Origin: an uncultured Oxalobacteraceae bacterium
GTDB lineage: Bacteria > Pseudomonadota > Gammaproteobacteria > Burkholderiales > Burkholderiaceae
Assembly (NCBI GenBank): GCA_946479255.1
Contig: CAMLFK010000231.1
Span: 1-8,077, forward strand
Direction of reading: 5' to 3'
Length of the DNA stretch: 8,077 nucleotides
Notes under the pieces: generated by a model
Databases searched by the model: none
Told to the model about the DNA's origin: nothing
Seen by the model: only the letters and a program-made list of their open reading frames with translations
Shown: positions 1 through 5,672 of the stretch, one piece after another
How positions within the stretch are numbered: position 1 is the stretch's first letter
How the letters are laid out: the number at the start of each line of letters is the position of its first letter
Program-made: the position numbers and the translations under genes

Positions 1-1831
1 GTGCCAGCGCCTGCTCCAGCTCGCGCATGGTGGCGGCGGCGTTATCGAAGAAGATATGCAGCAGGCGGCGCATGGTATCGGGGTCGTTGTCGACCAGCGC
101 CGCCAGCACGCTCAAGGAGATGGTCTCGTCGGTGCAGGGCGCGGGGGCGGCGCCAAGCGGCGCCTGCGCCTGGCCGCGCCCGCCGATCCAGCGCGCCAGC
201 GTGCGGTAGAACAGCTCGGCGTCGATCGGCTTGACCAGGAAGTCATCCATGCCGGCCGCCAGGCACTCATCGCGGTGATGGGAAAAAGCGTTGGCCGTCA
301 GGGCAAGCACGGGCAGGCCGTCCAGGCGCGCATCGGCGCGGATATGGCGGCTGGCGGCAATGCCGTCCATGACCGGCATCTGGACGTCCATCAAGACACA
401 GTTGAAGCGGCTGCCGGCCAGCGCCACCAGGGCGTCGGCGCCGTTGGCGACGATGGAGAGGTGGGCTCCGGCACGCTCGACCAGAATGCGCGCCAGTTCC
501 TGGTTAAGCGGGTTGTCTTCGGCCAGCAGAAGGTGGGCTCCCGCCAGGCGCGCCATGGCCGCTTCGGTGGCCGGCTGGTCCGGCTGGCGCGTGCGTGCCG
601 GAGCCGTTGCGGGCACCTCGGCCAGGCGCACGTCGAACCAGAACAGGCTGCCGGCGCCGCCGCTGACCACGCCAACCGTCCCGCCCATCATTTCGGCCAG
701 CTGACGGCAGATCGCCAGCCCCAGGCCGGTGCCGCCGTACTTGCGGGTGGTGGAGCTGTCGGCCTGGTGAAAGGGCTGGAACAGGCTGGCCTGCTGCTCC
801 GCCGACAGGCCGATGCCGCTGTCCTGCACCTCGACCCGGATGTGGTAGCCGGCACGGCCCTTGTCCACCAGCCGGGCATGCACACTGATCTGGCCGCGCT
901 CGGTGAACTTGATGGCATTGCCGATGTAGTTGCTGATGATCTGGGCGATCCGCAGGCCGTCGCCCATCGCCTGCTCCGGCATGTCGGGCGAGATCGTCAC
1001 GTGCAGCGCCAGGGCCTTCTCGTGGGCCAGCGCGCCGAAGCCGGCGGCCGTCTCGGCGATGAGCGCGCGCGGATTGATCGGCAGGTGTTCGATCTGCAGC
1101 TTGCCGGCATCCATTTTGCAGAAGTCGAGGATCTCGCTGACAATGCGCAGCACATGCCGCCCGGACTGCGCGATGTTTTCGATGTAGTGCCGCTGCGACG
1201 GGTCGCGCGCCTGTTCCAATGCGAGGTGGGCCATGCCGAGAATGCAGTTGAGCGGGGTGCGGATTTCATGGCTCATATTGGCCAGGAAGGCATTCTTGGC
1301 GCGCACCGCCGCCTCGGCCTGGGCCAGCGCGTCTTCGAGCAGGCTGGTACGCTCGGCCACGCGCTGTTCGAGCGTGGCCGCGGCCTGCTCGGCCTGGCGT
1401 TTGGCCTGCAGCAGTTCGCGCTCGTAGCGGCGCCGCTCGCTGGCGTTAAACACCGACATTTCGATCATCTGCGGACGGCCCTCGCTGTCGCGCCGCAGCA
1501 TCGAGTTCACCAGCACGGGCAGCAGCGCACCGTCGCGGGCGCGCAGGTCGATGGCGATCTCGTTCACAAAGCCCTGCATCAGCAGCAGCGGCATGTGATG
1601 CGTGTCGAAGAATATGCGGGCGCCGGCGCCGATCAGGTCGTGAAAGCGGCGCTGCCCGACCAGGTCCTCGCGGGGGTAGGCGAGCCAGTCGAGCAGGGTC
1701 TGGTTGAGTTTGCCGATCACCCCGTCTGCCGTCAGGCACAGGAAGCCCACAGGGCCGTGCTCGTACTGTTCGGCGGCGCCGGCATCCATGGTGGCCAGCA
1801 GGTCCGCGTCAATTGCCGCTGGCATGCTCAT
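1..1831 (-). CDS. Hybrid sensor histidine kinase (PAS-HisKA-HATPase-REC-Hpt), C-terminus cut by window edge
   Basis: About 610 residues are visible. The order is an N-terminal PAS domain (about 20-130), a charged coiled-coil linker (130-175), a HisKA domain with the H-box [11 protein letters not shown] (phosphoacceptor His188), a HATPase domain with N-box [10 protein letters not shown] (near 305), G1 DSGIGL (near 337) and G2 GGTGLGLAI (near 367). A receiver domain follows from about 430 ([11 protein letters not shown]), with phospho-acceptor Asp482 in [11 protein letters not shown] and Lys near 533 in FLVKPID. The last 40 visible residues look like the first helices of an Hpt domain, whose His would lie beyond base 1. 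No membrane segment or signal peptide is present, so it should be a cytoplasmic sensor. The reading frame is continuous. The start at 1831 was chosen because a GGGG run lies seven bases upstream; an ATG at 1825 is the alternative. It lies downstream of a response regulator gene on the same strand, a plausible phosphorelay partner. The signal sensed is unknown. Confidence 0.93.
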   Translation of the reverse strand, partial: MSMPAAIDADLLATMDAGAAEQYEHGPVGFLCLTADGVIGKLNQTLLDWLAYPREDLVGQRRFHDLIGAGARIFFDTHHMPLLLMQGFVNEIAIDLRARDGALLPVLVNSMLRRDSEGRPQMIEMSVFNASERRRYERELLQAKRQAEQAAATLEQRVAERTSLLEDALAQAEAAVRAKNAFLANMSHEIRTPLNCILGMAHLALEQARDPSQRHYIENIAQSGRHVLRIVSEILDFCKMDAGKLQIEHLPINPRALIAETAAGFGALAHEKALALHVTISPDMPEQAMGDGLRIAQIISNYIGNAIKFTERGQISVHARLVDKGRAGYHIRVEVQDSGIGLSAEQQASLFQPFHQADSSTTRKYGGTGLGLAICRQLAEMMGGTVGVVSGGAGSLFWFDVRLAEVPATAPARTRQPDQPATEAAMARLAGAHLLLAEDNPLNQELARILVERAGAHLSIVANGADALVALAGSRFNCVLMDVQMPVMDGIAASRHIRADARLDGLPVLALTANAFSHHRDECLAAGMDDFLVKPIDAELFYRTLARWIGGRGQAQAPLGAAPAPCTDETISLSVLAALVDNDPDTMRRLLHIFFDNAAATMRELEQALA

Positions 1832-1932
1832 GGGCGTGCCCCGGGTCCATGGCCGCCGATGGAAACTTTGTGCTTGATCAATACCGACATACCGATTTTC
1901 CAGTACCAAGCGCCCTTGGACGCGATGGAATC

Positions 1933-1961
1933 AGTATTGACTAGTGGAAATACTCTGGCTA
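1933..1961 (-). promoter_or_regulatory. Candidate sigma70-like promoter for the hybrid kinase
   Basis: On the minus strand TAGCCA (1956-1961, 4 of 6 to the -35 consensus) is followed after 17 bases by AATACT (1933-1938, 5 of 6 to the -10 consensus). This would start a transcript near 1926 with a leader of roughly 95 bases before the kinase start. The match is moderate and the region is AT-rich, so chance is a real possibility. Confidence 0.25.
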
Positions 1962-2007
1962 TCGTGCTTTTGTGTGATCGCGTGTCGGATGAAACTCCGG
2001 GCCGGCC

Positions 2008-2023
2008 GTAGTGGATCCCCTAC
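2008..2023. repeat. 16-bp imperfect palindrome
   Basis: GTAGTGGATCCCCTAC is self-complementary at seven of its eight base pairs (one T/C mismatch). It lies 23 bases before the 132-bp hairpin element and is followed directly by GCGCCGGCGC. It may be an operator or part of the flank of that element; nothing in the sequence decides. Confidence 0.4.
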
Positions 2024-2046
2024 AGCGCCGGCGCGGGCTCGCAGGA

Positions 2047-2178
2047 CTTAAGGGGACCTCGAAAAACCGTAGCGAGCAGGCCCGATATTGCATCGAGTAG
2101 CGGAGCCGTACGAAGGTACGGTGAGCAACGCAGATGCAATAGCGGGCCGCGCAGTAGGTTATTCGAGGTTCCCTTAAG
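2047..2178. repeat. 132-bp near-palindromic hairpin element
   Basis: The stretch folds on itself almost end to end. Outer arms are CTTAAGGGGACCTCG (from 2047) and CGAGGTTCCCTTAAG (to 2178), which continue inward to AACC and GGTT with two mismatches over 22 bases. Further in, CCCGATATTGCATC (2081-2094) pairs with GATGCAATAGCGGG (2133-2146), and the centre is a perfect CCGTAC-GAAG-GTACGG stem-loop (2106-2121). The two 11-base segments flanking the central hairpin do not pair but resemble each other as direct repeats (GAGTAGCGGAG and GAGCAACGCAG). All arm pairs share a centre near 2113, so this is one long hairpin and not several. Its right terminus includes the TAA stop of the response regulator. 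Size and shape suggest a non-autonomous dispersed repeat (MITE-, ERIC- or REP-like). It could also end or stabilise the regulator transcript, although no U-tract follows it. Confidence 0.8.
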
Positions 2179-2815
2179 AGAGCATGCCGTGGTCGAGGGC
2201 GTAGCGGGTCAGATCGGCATTGCTTTTCATGCCCATCTTTTCGAGAATGCGGGTGCGGTAGGTGGTGACGGTACTGGGACTCAGGTGCAGGCAGGCGGCG
2301 ATGCCGACCAGGCTGTCGCCGCAAGCAATCCTGCGGAAAATCTCCAGCTCGCGGTCGGTGAGCGATTCGTGCGACACCTTCGCCGGGCCCGAACCGAGCA
2401 TGCCGGCCAGTTTTTGCAGCAGCGATGGGGTGACATACTTGCCGCCCGCCGCCACCTTGCGCACCGCGTCGCGCAGCGTTGCGCTATTGCACTGCTTGGT
2501 CAGGTAGCCAGCCGCGCCCAGCTTGAGCGCGCGCACGGCATACAGATCTTCGGCATAGGCGCTCACCACCAGCACCGCCGTGCCGGGACATATGTCGCGG
2601 ACCTGCTTCAAGACTTCCAGGCCACATTTATCGGGCAGGCCGATATCGAGCAGCAGCACATCGAACCGGGCGCAGCGCAGCAATTGCAGCCCGTCTGCCG
2701 CGCAGTCGGCCTCGCCGGTCACTTGGAGGTCGGGATCGGCCGCCAGCATGCGCCGCAGGCCTTCGCGCGCCACCGTGTGGTCATCAATGATCCCCACCCG
2801 GATTGCCTGGCTCAT
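2174..2815 (-). CDS. NarL/FixJ-family response regulator (REC + LuxR-type HTH)
   Basis: This 213-residue protein has the usual length for the family. The receiver domain (about 5-120) shows the acidic pair Asp11-Asp12, phospho-acceptor Asp57 in VLLLDIGLP, Ser85 and Lys107 in GYLTKQ. The C-terminal HTH (about 151-208) begins with LTDRELEIF and contains the recognition-helix region LSPSTVTTYRTRI typical of GerE/LuxR domains. It should bind DNA as a phosphorylation-dependent dimer. The start is supported by a GGGAGG Shine-Dalgarno (2822-2827), six bases upstream of the ATG. A promoter of its own (2850-2879) and the scoB terminator separate it from the operon upstream. The hybrid kinase follows about 340 bases downstream on the same strand and is the natural candidate phosphodonor. 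The stop codon lies inside the right arm of the 132-bp palindromic element. Confidence 0.93.
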   Translation of the reverse strand: MSQAIRVGIIDDHTVAREGLRRMLAADPDLQVTGEADCAADGLQLLRCARFDVLLLDIGLPDKCGLEVLKQVRDICPGTAVLVVSAYAEDLYAVRALKLGAAGYLTKQCNSATLRDAVRKVAAGGKYVTPSLLQKLAGMLGSGPAKVSHESLTDRELEIFRRIACGDSLVGIAACLHLSPSTVTTYRTRILEKMGMKSNADLTRYALDHGMLS

Positions 2816-2849
2816 CCTGCGCCTCCCATTTCACCGCTCTTGCCAGACC

Positions 2850-2879
2850 ATTTTAGGTGAAGGTCAGTGGACCTGTCAG
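2850..2879 (-). promoter_or_regulatory. Candidate sigma70 promoter of the response regulator gene
   Basis: On the minus strand CTGACA (2874-2879, 5 of 6) and TAAAAT (2850-2855, 5 of 6) are separated by 18 bases, giving a predicted start near 2843 and a leader of about 28 bases. The spacer contains a palindrome-like AGGTCAGTGGACCT (2861-2874, 5-base arms), where a repressor could block polymerase. It lies just beyond the scoAB terminator, as expected for an independent unit. Confidence 0.5.
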
Positions 2880-2937
2880 TTGCGGGACGCGGCTAATTCT
2901 CGGGCAGGGGACTGGAGTGTAGGCCCGGATGGCCAGC

Positions 2938-2977
2938 CCAACAAAAAGCCCGGCACCAAGGCCGGGCTTGTTGTTGG
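2938..2977 (-). terminator. Rho-independent terminator of scoAB
   Basis: A perfect 9-bp stem (AAGCCCGGC at 2946-2954 with GCCGGGCTT at 2961-2969) encloses a six-base loop. On the minus strand it is followed by a short T run. The stem is extended by CCAACA/TGTTGG at the outside. It begins 13 bases after the scoB stop codon. A separate 15-base palindrome, GGTCTGG-A-CCAGACC (2976-2990), sits between the stop and the stem. Confidence 0.85.
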
Positions 2978-2990
2978 TCTGGACCAGACC

Positions 2991-3641
2991 TTAAAAGTTG
3001 CTGACGTCCAGCTCCGCCTGGGTCGCTTCACGTACTTGCGCGACCGTGACGTCCGGCGCCAGTTCCTTGAGCACCAGCCCGGCCGGGGTCACTTCGATCA
3101 CCCCCAGGTCGGTAACGATCAGGTCCACCACGCCCACGCCGGTCAGCGGCAGGTCGCATTTTTTCAGGATCTTGTGCGAGGTGCTGCCGTCCTTGGCGGT
3201 AGCCACATGCTCCATCACTACCACCACCCGCTTGACGCCGGCCACCAGGTCCATCGCCCCGCCCATGCCCTTGACCATCTTGCCTGGGATCATCCAGTTA
3301 GCCAGGTCGCCACGCTCGGACACTTGCATCGCGCCGAGAATCGCCAGGTTGATCTTGCCGCCGCGAATCATCCCGAAGGAGTCCGCCGAACTGAAGTAAG
3401 CCGCACCCGGCAGCGCCGTCACGGTCTGCTTGCCGGCGTTGATCACGTCCGCGTCGACTTCGTCTTCGGTCGGGAACGGGCCGATGCCGAGCAAGCCGTT
3501 TTCCGATTGCAGGAACACTTCGATGTCGCTCGGCACGTAATTGGCCACCAGGGTGGGCAAGCCGATGCCGAGGTTGACGTAAAAGCCGTCCTGCAATTCT
3601 TTGGCTGCGCGGGCAGCCATCTGGTCACGAGTCCATGCCAT
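2991..3641 (-). CDS. scoB: 3-oxoacid CoA-transferase, subunit B
   Basis: This 216-residue beta subunit has the normal length for the family. It moves CoA between succinyl-CoA (or acetyl-CoA) and a 3-oxoacid such as acetoacetate, in the cytoplasm, as a heteromer with the A subunit. The catalytic glutamate is Glu47 in the signature SENGLLGIG, which forms the glutamyl-CoA thioester. Other family hallmarks are [10 protein letters not shown] (23-32), the GAAYF segment and the Gly-rich [12 protein letters not shown]. The ATG has a GGAG Shine-Dalgarno (3649-3652) seven bases upstream. It lies 14 bases after the A subunit and the two are surely co-transcribed; a terminator follows. The exact substrate cannot be told from sequence: AtoA (acetoacetate) and PcaJ (3-oxoadipate) proteins are close relatives, and no pca or ato genes are nearby to decide. 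Confidence 0.95.
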   Translation of the reverse strand: MAWTRDQMAARAAKELQDGFYVNLGIGLPTLVANYVPSDIEVFLQSENGLLGIGPFPTEDEVDADVINAGKQTVTALPGAAYFSSADSFGMIRGGKINLAILGAMQVSERGDLANWMIPGKMVKGMGGAMDLVAGVKRVVVVMEHVATAKDGSTSHKILKKCDLPLTGVGVVDLIVTDLGVIEVTPAGLVLKELAPDVTVAQVREATQAELDVSNF

Positions 3642-3655
3642 GTTGATTCTCCGTA

Positions 3656-4360
3656 TCAGGTCAGGTTGGCACGCACGGTGCGTTGTTCGATGCGCTTCTC
3701 GGGATTGGGATTGACCACGATGCGGTGCACGAAAATGCTGGGCGTATGCACCTGGTCCGGATCGATCTCGCCGACCTCGACCAGCTGCTCCACTTCAACG
3801 ATGGTGATCTTGCCGGCCATCGCCACGTTCGGATTGAAGTTGCGGGCGGTTTTGCGGTACACCAGGTTGCCGTAGCGGTCAGCCTTATAAGCCTTGACCA
3901 GCGCCACGTCAGCCACCAGGCTGCGTTCCATCACATATTGTTCGCCATCGAATTCGCGCACTTCTTTACCATCGGCAACAATGGTACCCACGCCGGTCTT
4001 GGTGAAGAAGGCCGGGATACCGGCGCCGCCGGCGCGCAGTTTTTCGGCCAGCGTGCCTTGCGGGGTGAATTCGAGTTCCAGTTCGCCGGCCAGGTATTGG
4101 CGGGCGAATTCCTTGTTTTCGCCCACGTAGGACGAAATCATTTTTTTGATCTGACGGGTCGTCAGCAGCTGGCCAAGACCGAAATCGTCCACGCCGGCGT
4201 TGTTGGAAATGGCGGTCAGGCCGGTGACACCGGAATCGCGCAGCGCCAGGATCAGCGCTTCGGGAATGCCGCACAGGCCAAAACCACCCACTGCGATAGT
4301 CTGGCCATCGGCCACGATGCCGGCCAGTGCCGATGCCGCGTCAGGATAAACTTTGTTCAT
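3656..4360 (-). CDS. scoA: 3-oxoacid CoA-transferase, subunit A
   Basis: This 234-residue alpha subunit has the usual length. It contributes the CoA-binding fold, including the glycine-rich signature [14 protein letters not shown] near residues 24-37 and the segment [12 protein letters not shown]. It works only with the B subunit encoded next to it. The open frame extends to an upstream codon at 4423. The start at 4360 is preferred because the family begins with MNKVY-like residues and an AGGGA Shine-Dalgarno (4366-4370) sits six bases before it. The gene begins a two-gene operon and is divergent from a PAS-LuxR regulator gene, the likely controller. The leader contains a perfect TGGCCG/CGGCCA inverted repeat, and the promoter zone contains phased AATAC repeats. 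The role is probably ketone-body, short-chain or beta-ketoadipate acid use; the substrate is not decided. Confidence 0.95.
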   Translation of the reverse strand: MNKVYPDAASALAGIVADGQTIAVGGFGLCGIPEALILALRDSGVTGLTAISNNAGVDDFGLGQLLTTRQIKKMISSYVGENKEFARQYLAGELELEFTPQGTLAEKLRAGGAGIPAFFTKTGVGTIVADGKEVREFDGEQYVMERSLVADVALVKAYKADRYGNLVYRKTARNFNPNVAMAGKITIVEVEQLVEVGEIDPDQVHTPSIFVHRIVVNPNPEKRIEQRTVRANLT

Positions 4361-4389
4361 TACGCGTCCCTTTTGTTGATTTAACGAGC

Positions 4390-4403
4390 TGGCCGAGCGG
4401 CCA
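4390..4403. repeat. 14-bp inverted repeat in scoA leader
   Basis: TGGCCG-AG-CGGCCA has perfect 6-base arms. It lies 29 bases upstream of the scoA start codon and downstream of the predicted promoter. It could be an operator or a small leader hairpin; its symmetry suits a dimeric regulator. Confidence 0.45.
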
Positions 4404-4437
4404 AAGTCGTACGCCCTGTGCACCAGAGCAGAAACTC

Positions 4438-4466
4438 AGCATAAAATACCTCAGTCGAAAGCACAA
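4438..4466 (-). promoter_or_regulatory. Candidate scoAB promoter
   Basis: On the minus strand TTGTGC (4461-4466) and TATGCT (4438-4443) are separated by 17 bases. The -35 matches at 3 of 6 and the -10 at 4 of 6, so this is a weak promoter of the kind that needs an activator. The leader would be about 70 bases. Two of the four AATACC repeats fall on this promoter: one across the -35 element and one in the spacer. Confidence 0.35.
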
Positions 4467-4502
4467 TACCGTAGAAATACGCGCCAAGACCGTCTCAATA
4501 CC
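4445..4502. repeat. Four helically phased AATAC[C/G] direct repeats (candidate operator array)
   Basis: The hexamer occurs at 4445-4450, 4465-4470, 4476-4481 (ending G) and 4497-4502. The spacings of 20, 11 and 21 bases are close to two, one and two helical turns, so all copies face the same side. The last two copies share a longer core, CCGT plus three bases plus AATAC, exactly 21 bases apart (from 4469 and from 4490). The array fills the region between scoA and the divergent PAS-LuxR gene. It may be the binding region of that regulator or of another activator. Confidence 0.45.
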
Positions 4503-4509
4503 CACTAAC

Positions 4510-4514
4510 GAAGG
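4510..4514 (+). promoter_or_regulatory. Ribosome binding site that decides a TTG start
   Basis: GAAGG lies eight bases before the TTG at 4523. No ATG or GTG is available nearby in frame without cutting into the PAS domain, so this site is the reason for accepting the TTG start of the PAS-LuxR gene. Confidence 0.6.
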
Positions 4515-4522
4515 CCTTTGAC

Positions 4523-5092
4523 TTGCATCAATTGAACGCACCTTACGCCATCGATTACGAGATCATTTTTAAGCATGCGCCGGTCGGCATGTGCATCTCG
4601 CTCGACCGCGTCATTCAAGCCAGCAACGATGTACTGACATCGATGTTCGGCTATGCCCACGGTGCCCTGGACGGCCAGTCGTTTCGCGTACTCTACCCCA
4701 CGATGGACGAATTCCTGCGCACGGGCGGCCGCATCGTGCCGGTGATGAATATGAAGGGCGTCTATTCGGATGAGCGCATCATGCGGCGCGCCAATGGCGA
4801 ACTGTTCTGGTGCCATGTGAGCGGGCGGGCGCTCGATCCGCGCGAGCCGCTCGGGGCAGGTATCTGGACCTTCGAGGATGTCAGCGAAAAGCGCCCGGTC
4901 ACGGCTGAACTGACACCGCGCGAACGCGAAATCGCCGCCCTGCTCGTCGAGGGCAAGACCAGCAAGCTGATCGCCCGCGATACCGGTCTTTCGCCGCGCA
5001 CGGTGGAAATGCACCGCGCCAAGCTGATGAAGAAGTTTTCGGCCTCCACCTCGTCCGAGCTGGTGCACAAGCTGGTCGGTGTCAGCCGCTGA
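4523..5092 (+). CDS. PAS domain-containing LuxR-type transcriptional regulator
   Basis: This 189-residue protein has one PAS domain (about 11-124, starting IDYEIIFKHAPVGM and ending in the typical WTFEDVSEKR), joined by a very short linker to a LuxR/GerE HTH (about 130-186, LTPREREIAALLVEGKTS, recognition region LSPRTVEMHRAKLM). It has no kinase, receiver or membrane segment, so sensing and DNA binding are in one soluble polypeptide. The start codon is TTG with a GAAGG site upstream. The next in-frame Met (residue 23) would remove part of the PAS core. It is transcribed away from scoAB across a 162-base region with phased direct repeats, which suggests it regulates scoAB and perhaps itself. 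The ligand or cofactor of the PAS domain is unknown; it may bind a small acid or CoA ester, but that is inference only. Its stop codon abuts the stop codon of the convergent phosphopantetheinyl transferase gene. Confidence 0.9.
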   Translation: MHQLNAPYAIDYEIIFKHAPVGMCISLDRVIQASNDVLTSMFGYAHGALDGQSFRVLYPTMDEFLRTGGRIVPVMNMKGVYSDERIMRRANGELFWCHVSGRALDPREPLGAGIWTFEDVSEKRPVTAELTPREREIAALLVEGKTSKLIARDTGLSPRTVEMHRAKLMKKFSASTSSELVHKLVGVSR

Positions 5093-5671
5093 TTACGCTT
5101 CCATCAGATGGAAAAAGATGGGCTGCCGCAAGGGCTGCGCGCTGCATAAGGTGATCGACAGAGCGGGATGGCGCAGCCGTACACAATGCCCGTCGGCGCC
5201 CAGCTTGAAGCGTGCCTCCTGCCCGGTCCAGGCCTGGTAGAAGGCATCGGCATCGTCAAAGCTCGCAGCGGGACCGAATGCATGCTGCGCCACGGTGCGC
5301 CAGTCGCGCGCCAGGTCGATGCGTTCGATGTCCAGGCCCAGCGCCGTATCGCTGCTCAGCGCACAGGCGATCCACCGTCCGCTGTGCGAAATACTGAAAT
5401 GCGGCTGGCGCTCGCCCTGCAGCAGCGGCGCCTGGCCAGGCCGGTCGTCGAGCACAAAGGAGCGCGCCGGAAGGCCATACAGATTGCCAAGCATACTGCG
5501 CAGCAGCACCCGGCCAAGCACAAACTGGCGCTGCCGCTCGCGGCGTACGAAGCGCGCAAAACGCGCCGCTTCGCTCTCGCTGAGCCACGGGACCATGGCG
5601 GCGAACTGCGTGTCGTCGATGGCATCACCATCGACCAGCCACACCGCCGCCTCGGCCCGTGGGGTCTCCAA
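5093..5671 (-). CDS. 4'-phosphopantetheinyl transferase (Sfp/ApeB-like)
   Basis: This 192-residue protein transfers the phosphopantetheine arm of CoA to a serine of acyl carrier proteins. Family marks are the SISHSG motif (94-99, His96), the Mg-binding GLDIER (Asp114, Glu116) and AWTGQEARFK (Trp148, Glu152, Lys156). The residue before Glu152 is Gln, where Lys or Arg is usual. It is somewhat shorter than Bacillus Sfp and may be an Sfp-type minimal form. The start is TTG at 5671, one base after the stop of the upstream gene, with only a weak AAGAAG site, so translation is probably coupled. A GTG at 5644 is the alternative; starting later would remove the conserved first strand. It is the last gene of the operon with the ketosynthase and reductase, and likely primes their carrier proteins. 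The stop codon directly adjoins the stop of the convergent PAS-LuxR gene, with no terminator between. Confidence 0.88.
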   Translation of the reverse strand: METPRAEAAVWLVDGDAIDDTQFAAMVPWLSESEAARFARFVRRERQRQFVLGRVLLRSMLGNLYGLPARSFVLDDRPGQAPLLQGERQPHFSISHSGRWIACALSSDTALGLDIERIDLARDWRTVAQHAFGPAASFDDADAFYQAWTGQEARFKLGADGHCVRLRHPALSITLCSAQPLRQPIFFHLMEA

Positions 5672-5672
5672 T

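Larger units (their letters stand above)
1832..2046. other. Gene-free leader region upstream of the hybrid kinase
   Basis: No convincing gene is present on either strand; the open frames that cross it are shadows. The part from about 1860 to 1990 is visibly richer in A and T than the surrounding coding DNA, as expected for a promoter region. On the minus strand there are two copies of TCGGTAT 8 bases apart (plus-strand ATACCGA at 1881-1887 and 1889-1895). A separated inverted repeat AGTATT/AATACT lies at 1933-1954. A palindromic GCGCCGGCGC occurs at 2025-2034. These could be regulator sites, but none was matched to a known consensus. Confidence 0.5.

Noticed and set aside
56..2011. 651-residue plus-strand open frame
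   Set aside because: It lies opposite the hybrid kinase, whose frame shows all catalytic motifs; the plus-strand protein is His/Gln/Gly/Val-rich without domains, a usual shadow in high-GC DNA.
1959..2324. Minus-strand open frame across the 132-bp palindrome
   Set aside because: It overlaps the response regulator gene in another frame and runs through an inverted repeat; no family resemblance or good ribosome site.
2976..2990. GGTCTGG-A-CCAGACC palindrome after the scoB stop as a separate regulatory site
   Set aside because: It adjoins the terminator and is most simply part of the 3' end structure; nothing indicates another role.
2580..3875. 431-residue plus-strand open frame
   Set aside because: It covers parts of the response regulator, terminator and both scoAB genes on the opposite strand and has no recognisable domain.
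4361..4423. N-terminal extension of scoA to an upstream start
   Set aside because: The extra 21 residues are not family-like and the ATG at 4360 has a well-placed AGGGA ribosome site.
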